Origin: an uncultured Oscillospiraceae bacterium
Lineage (GTDB): Bacteria; Bacillota; Clostridia; Oscillospirales; Oscillospiraceae
Direction of reading: 5' to 3'
Assembly (NCBI GenBank): GCA_910584805.1
Contig: CAJUCB010000037.1
Location: 10,708 to 16,630 of the forward strand
DNA length: 5,923 bases
The notes beneath the pieces were generated by a model. The model saw only the letters and a program-made list of their open reading frames with translations, was not told the DNA's origin and made no database searches. The position numbers and the translations under genes are program-made. Of the stretch, positions 1 to 4,435 are shown one piece after another. Position 1 is the stretch's first letter; each line of letters starts with the position of its first letter.

Positions 1-236
1 AAGCGGAGGGACAGGTCGCTGTCCCCCTTGGTGAAGCGGTAGATCTGCTTTTCCGTCTCCCCGCCGCCCTTGGCCAGGAGGATGTCCGAGGATTCGATGG
101 CCGGGGTGTCCAGGGGGGTGAAGCCGTAGCGGCTATAGGTCTCCCGGAGCCGGGAGAGCATTTCCTCAAACTGGACCTGGGCAGGGGGGAGCAGTTCCAT
201 GAAACCGGACAGGGTCCGGGGCTTGATTCGATCCAT
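1..236 (-). CDS. hisS: Histidine--tRNA ligase, N-terminal fragment (runs off the window)
   Basis: Class II aminoacyl-tRNA synthetase that charges tRNA-His in the cytoplasm. Only the first 78 codons are inside the window. The visible part has the HisRS beginning: a PRTLSGFMELLP segment (residues 6-17), an amphipathic helix, class II motif 1 around YGFTPLDTPAIE (37-48), and the ETEKQIYRF segment (60-68) that precedes the first histidine/ATP-binding loop. The ATG at 236 is preceded by a clear Shine-Dalgarno sequence (GAAAGGA) at suitable spacing. The next codon begins TT at the window edge, so residue 79 is Phe or Leu. That rules out the LRPEGT loop of Escherichia coli-type enzymes and fits the LRFDLT variant. 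hisS follows mgsA after a 121-base gap with a hairpin. The HisRS paralogue HisZ is the main alternative, but the ETEKQIYRF segment favours a true synthetase. Confidence 0.92.
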   Translation of the reverse strand, partial: MDRIKPRTLSGFMELLPPAQVQFEEMLSRLRETYSRYGFTPLDTPAIESSDILLAKGGGETEKQIYRFTKGDSDLSLR

Positions 237-281
237 AAAAGGCGTTCCTTTCTTTTTCCATTTCTCTTTCCATTCTTTTAT

Positions 282-316
282 GCCCCTTTTTCCTCCGGCG
301 GGGAAGAAAAAGGGGC
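282..316 (-). other. Strong hairpin in the hisS leader, not a classical terminator
   Basis: Bases 282-292 pair perfectly with 306-316 (11 bp, GC base then an A/T-rich block). After one mismatch (293/305) a further 3 bp (294-296 with 302-304) close a 5-base loop. In the minus-strand transcript a run of seven T lies before the hairpin (about 317-323) and an A-rich stretch follows it, the reverse of an intrinsic terminator. The plus strand also has no T run after it. It may be an mRNA processing, stability or attenuation element between mgsA and hisS. The 121-base gap is too short for a T-box leader and has no recognisable T-box sequence. Confidence 0.6.
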
Positions 317-357
317 GAAAAAAAGTACATCATAAATGGGCCATAGGCCGGGTTTTC

Positions 358-774
358 TCACACGGTGACAGGCTTAATGGACGGGTTCACCAGCTCCCGC
401 CAGTCCAGGTCCCCCCGTTCCAGGCCGTGGATGAGGATTTCTGCCGTGGCGGCGTTGGTGGCGAAGGGGATGTTGTACTGGTCGCACATCTGGTTGATAT
501 ACTTCATGTCCTCGTCCAGCTCCCCGCTCTGGGGGTCGGAGAAGAAGAACACCATGTCGATCTCATTGTAAGCGATCCGGGCCCCGATCTGCTGGCTGCC
601 CCCGTGGGCGTGGGAGAGGAACAGCCGCACCGGCAGGCCTGTGGCCTTGGCCACCAGGCGGCCTGTGCTGTTGGTGGCGCACACGGTGTGCTTGGACAGC
701 ACGCCGCAGTAAGCGATGCAAAACTGCACCATCAGTTCCTTCTTGTTGTCGTGACTCATTAGCGCAATATTCAT
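358..774 (-). CDS. mgsA: Methylglyoxal synthase family protein with altered active site
   Basis: A 138-residue protein with the full MGS fold. The family enzyme converts dihydroxyacetone phosphate to methylglyoxal and phosphate in the cytoplasm. It aligns without gaps to E. coli MgsA from the SHD segment (His8/Asp9, matching E. coli His19/Asp20) to FFFSDP (Asp80, matching catalytic-site Asp91). The phosphate loop usually written TGTTG reads TNSTG (34-38). The GGDQQ motif carrying the catalytic base (E. coli Asp71) reads GGSQQ, so residue 60 is Ser. The loop that carries E. coli His98 is one residue shorter and has no His (84-89), although an Asp is kept near Asp101. The C-terminal half (IPFATNAATAEILI, GDLDWRELVNP) is typical of clostridial MgsA. 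The start has an AGGATGA-type ribosome site about 11 bases upstream. Family membership is secure. Whether it makes methylglyoxal is doubtful without an assay. It lies 60 bases after minD, probably on the same transcript. Confidence 0.88.
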   Translation of the reverse strand: MNIALMSHDNKKELMVQFCIAYCGVLSKHTVCATNSTGRLVAKATGLPVRLFLSHAHGGSQQIGARIAYNEIDMVFFFSDPQSGELDEDMKYINQMCDQYNIPFATNAATAEILIHGLERGDLDWRELVNPSIKPVTV

Positions 775-796
775 TCTGGGATCATCCTTTCAGCTT

Positions 797-815
797 GCCT
801 CCGGAGCCCGGAAGC
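797..815 (-). other. Small GC-rich hairpin between minD and mgsA
   Basis: An 8-bp stem with one G-U pair in the minus-strand transcript (797-804 with 808-815) closes a 3-base loop. A run of seven T (about 819-825) precedes it in the transcript, and no T run follows, so it is not an intrinsic terminator. The mgsA ribosome site begins about ten bases after the stem. Its role is unknown. It also overlaps the out-of-use reading frame after the minD stop codon. Confidence 0.35.
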
Positions 816-834
816 CCACAAAAAAACCTTCTGC

Positions 835-1572
835 TCAACGCAGTTTCATCAATGGTGTTTCCTGTCCTGTCAACCGCAGGGCGATGTTGCGGAACGCCGC
901 CCCTGCACTGCGGGGGCCGTTGGTTGCCACCAGGCGCCCGGCCCCTGCCGAGAGCACCACCTCCACGTCCTCCGGCACCAGCCCCAGCAGGGGCAGGCCC
1001 GCGGCGTCCATGGCGTCGTCGATGGTGGCCCCCAGGCGGCGCAGCAGCTTGCCCTGCACCCGGTTCACCACCAGCTGGACCCGCGCCAACTGGGAGAGCT
1101 GGAGCACCACCCGTTGGGCGTCCCGCAGGCTGGCGGGGTCGCTGAGGGTCACCACCACCCCCCGGTCCGCCCCCCCCGCGGCCAGCCGGAAACCCGGCCC
1201 CAGGCCTGCGGGGGAGTCTAGGAGGATGGTGTCGTAGTTCTGCCGGGCCTGGTCCAGGAGCCCCAGGAAGGGCCCCAGCTCCGCCAAGGCCTCTGGCAGG
1301 CTCAGGGGTGCGGTGAGGAGAAACAGGTTTTCCACCTTGGGATGAACGGCCGCGGCCCGCTCCAAGGAGCAGCGCCCCGCCAACACGTCGCTGAAATCCA
1401 TCAAGGCGGCGTCCGCCATGCCCAGGGACAGGTCCAGGTTGCGCAGGCCCACGTCGCAGTCCACGCACAGCACCCGCTGCCCCAGCCGGGCCAGGGCGGC
1501 CCCCAGACCGGCGGTGAGGGTGGTCTTCCCGGTGCCGCCTTTTCCAGATGTGATGACGATTGTTTCGCCCAC
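835..1572 (-). CDS. minD: Septum-site-determining ATPase MinD, lacking its C-terminal membrane helix
   Basis: Deviant-Walker-A ATPase of the MinD/ParA family, which normally binds the membrane as an ATP dimer and restricts FtsZ ring placement. The GTG start gives 245 residues beginning MGETIVITSGKGGTGKTT. Lys11 and Lys16 fall at the same numbers as in E. coli MinD. Other landmarks are switch I DCDVGLRNLDL (38-48, with Asp40), Walker B/switch II LLDSPAG (117-123), and the NRVQGKLLRRLG and LGLVPEDVEV segments. GTG at 1572 is preferred over ATG at 1578 because the GGAGG at 1580-1584 lies 7 bases from GTG but only 1 base from ATG. The protein ends at GQETPLMKLR, aligned with GEERPF in E. coli, so the last dozen or so residues that form the amphipathic membrane-targeting helix are absent. 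The next in-frame codons after the TGA would read AEGFFVGFRAP, which resembles such a helix. No minC or minE adjoins it. It has its own promoter. Confidence 0.9.
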   Translation of the reverse strand: MGETIVITSGKGGTGKTTLTAGLGAALARLGQRVLCVDCDVGLRNLDLSLGMADAALMDFSDVLAGRCSLERAAAVHPKVENLFLLTAPLSLPEALAELGPFLGLLDQARQNYDTILLDSPAGLGPGFRLAAGGADRGVVVTLSDPASLRDAQRVVLQLSQLARVQLVVNRVQGKLLRRLGATIDDAMDAAGLPLLGLVPEDVEVVLSAGAGRLVATNGPRSAGAAFRNIALRLTGQETPLMKLR

Positions 1573-1579
1573 GGCCATT

Positions 1580-1584
1580 CCTCC
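1580..1584 (-). promoter_or_regulatory. Ribosome binding site that decides the minD start
   Basis: GGAGG on the minus strand. It is 1 base from the ATG at 1578, too close for normal initiation, and 7 bases from the GTG at 1572. GTG is therefore the likely initiator, and it also restores the usual MinD N-terminus. Confidence 0.75.
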
Positions 1585-1598
1585 GATACTTCTGCTCC

Positions 1599-1627
1599 AT
1601 TGTACCATATTTTCGGATACAATGCAA
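1599..1627 (-). promoter_or_regulatory. Sigma-A-type promoter for minD (and probably mgsA)
   Basis: On the minus strand an extended -10 element, TGG followed by TACAAT (-10 hexamer at 1599-1604, one mismatch to TATAAT), lies 17 bases downstream of a weak -35, TTGCAT (1622-1627). A start site near 1592 would give a leader of about 20 bases that carries the minD ribosome site. This is the only A/T-rich promoter-like block in the window, so minD-mgsA can be transcribed apart from the parA-to-rsmG genes upstream. Confidence 0.65.
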
Positions 1628-1658
1628 CCACGTTTTGTGCAAAGGGCACGAATACCTT

Positions 1659-1703
1659 GGCCGAACCCCCGCCTGTTCCCAGGGGTGGGGCCAGGGTTCA
1701 GCC
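1659..1703 (-). other. Nested hairpin at the end of rsmG
   Basis: The outer stem pairs 1659-1668 with 1694-1703 (10 bp, one G-U in the transcript) and includes the rsmG stop codon (1698-1700). Inside it, a CCTG/CAGG stem closes a GGAA (GNRA-type) tetraloop, extended by more G-C pairs after a bulge. No T run follows on the minus strand, so it is not a standard intrinsic terminator. It could stabilise the 3' end of the upstream transcript or cause Rho-type or partial termination just before the minD promoter. Confidence 0.45.
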
Positions 1704-2411
1704 GTTCTTGATTTTACTCCACCGCCGGGGGTAGCCGGGGGGTGTGGGACGGGCCTTCAAGACGGTGACGATGCGCTGGTAGGTCTCGCTGCCCGGCAGG
1801 CGGTAGTCCAGGACGAAGGGGGGCTCGCCCCCCAATGTTTGAATGATGGGCGCCGCCGCCTCAATTTCCTCGTCGGTCTTGTTGCTCTTCATGGCCAGGA
1901 ACAGCCCCCCGGGTTTCACCAGGGGCAGGCACAGCTCCGCCAGCACCGGCAGGGCCGCCACCGCCCGGGACACCGCCGTGTCATAGCGCTCCCGCTGCTC
2001 CTTGTCCAGGCCCACTTCCTCCGCCCGGCCTTGGAGGATGGTGACGTTGTCCAGGCCCAGTTCTCCCACCACCTCTGCCAGCCAGTCCAGGCGCTTGCCC
2101 TGGCTGTCCAGGAGGGTGATGTGGGCGCTGGGGTCCAGGATGGCCAGCACCAGGCCGGGGAAGCCTGCCCCGGTGCCCACATCCACCACGGCCTTCCCTT
2201 GGAGGGCCCGGGTGGGCAGAAGGGCGGCGCTGTCCAGGAAGTGCCGCCGCACCACCTGCGCCGGTTCCGTGACGGCGGTGAGGTTCATCACCTGGTTTTT
2301 TTCCAGCAGCAGGTCGCAGTAACGGCCCAGCTGGTCCAGGGCGGCGGGGGCAGGGGAGAGGCCCAGGGCGGTGAGCCCTGCTGCCAGGGTTTCGGTTAGT
2401 TCAGGGGACAT
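1698..2411 (-). CDS. rsmG: 16S rRNA (guanine(527)-N7)-methyltransferase
   Basis: RsmG (GidB) uses S-adenosylmethionine to methylate N7 of G527 in the 530 loop of 16S rRNA; loss of the enzyme gives low-level streptomycin resistance in several bacteria. The 237-residue length is normal. Visible landmarks are NLTAVTEP (43-50) and RHFLDS (56-61), the glycine-rich SAM loop VVDVGTGAGFPG (75-86), the acidic end of strand 2 at LLDSQGKRLDWL (100-111), GRAEEVG (128-134), and YDTAVSRAVA then LVKPGG (143-169). The C-terminus has the usual basic YPRR tail but ends in a shorter WSKIKNG instead of the common TPxKxPL. The ATG at 2411 follows a GAGAGG ribosome site that overlaps the stop codon of the small membrane gene upstream, which suggests translational coupling. 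In many Firmicutes rsmG lies between mnmG and parA; here it is downstream of serS. Confidence 0.96.
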   Translation of the reverse strand: MSPELTETLAAGLTALGLSPAPAALDQLGRYCDLLLEKNQVMNLTAVTEPAQVVRRHFLDSAALLPTRALQGKAVVDVGTGAGFPGLVLAILDPSAHITLLDSQGKRLDWLAEVVGELGLDNVTILQGRAEEVGLDKEQRERYDTAVSRAVAALPVLAELCLPLVKPGGLFLAMKSNKTDEEIEAAAPIIQTLGGEPPFVLDYRLPGSETYQRIVTVLKARPTPPGYPRRWSKIKNG

Positions 2412-2421
2412 GGGGCACCTC

Positions 2422-2601
2422 TCAAATTTCCATGATTTTTCCCGAGGCCAGGGAGTAGGTATACATAATCACCAGAAAGACCATGAAGGCCACGCCGATC
2501 CAGGCCAGGACCCGGGCCTTGCGGCTGTAGGGCCTGTGCTCTGGGGGCTGCTGGGGGGTGGACTCTGGCTTGTCCTGTTCCCGCTTGGGGTTCTCGTTCA
2601 T
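2422..2601 (-). CDS. Small single-pass membrane protein, 59 residues, unknown function
   Basis: I do not recognise a named family. The first 24 residues are polar and rich in Pro, Glu and Lys. A basic patch, SRKAR (26-30), is followed by one strongly hydrophobic helix (about 31-52), then a short tail, ASGKIMEI. The positive-inside rule predicts a cytoplasmic N-terminus. I chose the ATG at 2601 over the one at 2616 because AGAGGA lies 7 bases before it, whereas 2616 falls inside that ribosome site. The gene sits 16 bases after serS and 10 bases before rsmG, so it is almost certainly co-transcribed and its translation is probably coupled to rsmG. The good ribosome site, tight packing and clear membrane segment support a real gene. 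Confidence 0.8.
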   Translation of the reverse strand: MNENPKREQDKPESTPQQPPEHRPYSRKARVLAWIGVAFMVFLVIMYTYSLASGKIMEI

Positions 2602-2617
2602 CGTGTTTCCTCTCATC

Positions 2618-3907
2618 TCAGCGCTTGCTGATGACTTCCAGGCCGCCCAGGTACTTTTGCAGCACCTCCGGCACCTTCACGCTGCCGTCGGGGAGCTGGT
2701 TTTGCTCCACCAGGGCGGGGAAGATGCGGCTGGTGGCCAGGCCGGAACCGTTGAGGCTGTGCATCAGCTCCGGCTTCCCTGTGCTCTCCCGGCGGAAGCG
2801 GGCGTTGCCCCGGCGGCACTGGTAGTCCCGGGCGTTGGAGACAGAGGAGACCTCTTTGTACCCGCTCATGGAGGGGATCATAATCTCAATGTCGTAGGTC
2901 CGGGCCATGGAGGCGGAGCAGTCCCCGGCGGCCAGCTTTACCGTGCGGAAGTGGAAGCCAAGGCCCTTCACCAGGTTTTCCGCCTTGGTGACCAGCTCTT
3001 CAAAGGCGGCGTCGGAGTCCTCCGGGCGGGTGAACTGGAACATCTCCACCTTGTTGAACTGGTGGCCCCGGACCATGCCCCGCTCCTCCGCCCGGGCGGA
3101 CCCGGCCTCCCGGCGGAAGCAGGGGGTGCAGGCAAAGAGCTTTTTGGGCAGGTCCGCCTCGGAGAGGATTTCATCCCGGTACAAGCTGGCCAGGGCGGCC
3201 TCCGCTGTGGGGAGCATATAGTGGGAGCGGCCGTCGGTGGGGTTCTGAATCTTAAAGACCTCGTCGGCGAATTTGGGGAACTGCCCCGCGGTCTCCCCGC
3301 ACTGGTATTCCAGCATGTAGGGGGGCAGGATGAACTGGTAGCCGTCGGCCAGGTGGCTGTCGATGAAGTAGCTCAGCAGGGCCCATTCCAGCTGGGCCCC
3401 CAGGCCGGTGTACATCCAAAAGCCGGAGCCCGCCAGCTTCACCCCCCGGGGGTAGTCGATGAGCCCCAGGTCGGTACACAGGTCCACGTGGTGCTTGGCG
3501 GGGAAGTCAAAGGTGATGGGCTCCCCGAAGTAGCGCAGGGGTTCGTTGTTCTCCTTGCCCCCGCCCTTCAAGTCGTCGTCGGGGAGGTTGGGCAGGGCCA
3601 GCATCATGGCGTGGAACTCCGCGTCCACCCGGCGCAGCTTTTCGTCGTTGGCGGCGATGACGGCCTTGAGCTCCGCCATGCGCTTGAACACCGGCTCCGT
3701 GTCCTCCCCGGCCTTTTTCAACTGGGGGATGGTCTTGGAGACTTTATTTTGCTCCGCCTTCATCTGTTCTGTGGTGAAGATGATGTCCCGGCGCTCCTTG
3801 TCCAGCTCCAGGATGCGGTCAATCTCTTTGTCGCAGTCCACTTCCTTCTTCTTCAGGGCGGCCTTGATCCGCTCAGGGTCCTCTTTCATGCGCTTGATGT
3901 CTAACAT
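2618..3907 (-). CDS. serS: Serine--tRNA ligase
   Basis: Class II synthetase that charges tRNA-Ser and supplies Ser-tRNA-Sec where selenocysteine is used. The length of 429 residues is normal. The N-terminal long coiled-coil arm that grips the tRNA-Ser variable arm spans about residues 1-105 (LDIKRMKEDPERIK through the Lys/Glu-rich helices). Catalytic landmarks are PTAE (233-236) with downstream YRDEIL (243-248), motif 2 CFRREAGSARAEERG (263-277) followed by GHQFNKVEMFQF (281-292), the SSVSNARDYQCRRG segment (354-367), and motif 3 NGSGLATSR (386-394), which keeps the essential Arg. SSVSN and GLATSR differ from the SSCSN and GLAVGR of the B. subtilis enzyme and mark another bacterial SerRS subgroup; all expected functional residues seem present. 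The ATG at 3907 has an AAAGG ribosome site 9 bases upstream. The upstream gap is 60 bases, contains parS and has no T-box. The short gap to the preceding gene suggests read-through from the parAB transcript. Confidence 0.97.
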   Translation of the reverse strand: MLDIKRMKEDPERIKAALKKKEVDCDKEIDRILELDKERRDIIFTTEQMKAEQNKVSKTIPQLKKAGEDTEPVFKRMAELKAVIAANDEKLRRVDAEFHAMMLALPNLPDDDLKGGGKENNEPLRYFGEPITFDFPAKHHVDLCTDLGLIDYPRGVKLAGSGFWMYTGLGAQLEWALLSYFIDSHLADGYQFILPPYMLEYQCGETAGQFPKFADEVFKIQNPTDGRSHYMLPTAEAALASLYRDEILSEADLPKKLFACTPCFRREAGSARAEERGMVRGHQFNKVEMFQFTRPEDSDAAFEELVTKAENLVKGLGFHFRTVKLAAGDCSASMARTYDIEIMIPSMSGYKEVSSVSNARDYQCRRGNARFRRESTGKPELMHSLNGSGLATSRIFPALVEQNQLPDGSVKVPEVLQKYLGGLEVISKR

Positions 3908-3942
3908 AATCTCATACCTTTCCTGCTGTGGTTTCTATCAAA

Positions 3943-3958
3943 TGTTTCACGTGAAACA
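3943..3958. promoter_or_regulatory. parS: parS centromere site for ParB
   Basis: TGTTTCACGTGAAACA is a perfect inverted repeat and matches the Bacillus subtilis consensus TGTTNCACGTGAAACA at every fixed position. The symmetry extends one base each side (3942-3959). ParB binds parS through its helix-turn-helix, loads as a CTP-dependent clamp, and spreads to form the segregation complex acted on by ParA and, in many species, recruits SMC. The site lies 9 bases after the stop of the membrane coiled-coil gene and 35 bases upstream of the serS start. Bound ParB could therefore also affect serS read-through. Confidence 0.97.
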
Positions 3959-3967
3959 TGTTGTGCG

Positions 3968-4435
3968 TTAGCCTAAAATCCGGCAGAGGGCCTCATAGCT
4001 CTCCTGGGGGGAGGGGGCCCCCTCCACAGGGGAGCTGTCCGGCAGGGCCTCCACCAGGCCGCTGTCCTGGAACTGCTCCAGCAGCTCCTTGGCGCTGACG
4101 TGGGAGCTGCGCAGGGCGGTTTCCAGCTGCCGCAGCCATTCCACCGCCTCCATCTCCCGCTGGGCGGCCTCCACCTGGCCTTCCAAGACCGTCACCTGGT
4201 CTTCCAGGTTTCCCAGCTTTAGTTGGAGCTGCCCGTTGGCGGTTTTCAAGTCCTCCTGGGCGGAGGTTATGGAGTCATTGAGCTTCACCAGCACCTGGTG
4301 GTTGCGCTGCTGCATCAGGAAGGACACCAGCAGCAGCAGGAAGGCGGCGGCGAAGAGCACCAGCAAGTAGCGGGTCACCCGTTTGGCCCGGAGCTTGCTG
4401 GGTTTGTTTTCCGGCGGGGTCACTTCATGGCTCAT
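3968..4435 (-). CDS. Membrane-anchored coiled-coil protein, translationally coupled to parB
   Basis: A 155-residue protein not assigned to a family from sequence alone. A basic 22-residue N-terminal tail (KPSKLRAKRVTR) precedes one transmembrane helix (about 23-41). Then come about 60 residues of heptad-like, Leu/Val/Glu/Gln-rich coiled coil (about 48-108), a less regular acidic and Pro/Ser-rich stretch, and a short hydrophobic end, YEALCRILG. By the positive-inside rule the tail is cytoplasmic and the coiled coil extracytoplasmic, the same plan as the divisome proteins FtsL and DivIC, though I see no sequence signature that proves that. Its ATG overlaps the parB stop (ATGA), with GGGAGG about 8 bases upstream, so it is produced with ParB. 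In many Clostridia, as I recall, a DUF4446 gene holds the slot between parB and serS; I see no DUF4446-like motif here. A role in segregation or anchoring is only inferred from position. Confidence 0.88.
   Translation of the reverse strand: MSHEVTPPENKPSKLRAKRVTRYLLVLFAAAFLLLLVSFLMQQRNHQVLVKLNDSITSAQEDLKTANGQLQLKLGNLEDQVTVLEGQVEAAQREMEAVEWLRQLETALRSSHVSAKELLEQFQDSGLVEALPDSSPVEGAPSPQESYEALCRILG

Noticed and set aside
282..316. Intrinsic terminator between mgsA and hisS
   Set aside because: The hairpin is strong, but the T run lies on the wrong side for the minus-strand transcript and there is no T run after it on the plus strand either.
237..357. T-box leader controlling hisS
   Set aside because: The gap is only 121 bases, and no AGGGTGG-type T-box sequence or antiterminator pair is visible. 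The 60-base gap before serS is also too short.
781..837. Programmed frameshift at the T7 run extending MinD
   Set aside because: The T7 run lies after the in-frame TGA, so ribosomes in the minD frame would not reach it. A stop-codon mutation explains the remnant better.
782..1642. A 286-codon minus-strand frame overlapping minD
   Set aside because: It is an out-of-frame, Gly/Pro/Arg-rich translation of the minD region. The minD frame has all the family motifs.
3484..3491. A second CCACGTGG palindrome inside serS, resembling the parS core
   Set aside because: Only the 8-base core is symmetrical. About six of the fixed outer positions of the parS consensus do not match, so ParB is not expected to load there.
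2558..3904. A long plus-strand open frame of 448 codons opposite serS
   Set aside because: It is a mirror of serS in GC-rich DNA. The translation is low-complexity in style (Gly/Val/Leu/Gln/His-rich), has no domain I recognise, and runs against all real genes. The same applies to the other plus-strand frames opposite rsmG, minD, parB and parA.
3908..3967. A separate promoter for serS (TTGATA followed by TATGAG)
   Set aside because: The spacing is 19 bases, the -10 match is poor, and the start site would fall at or inside the serS start codon. Read-through from the parAB transcript is more likely.
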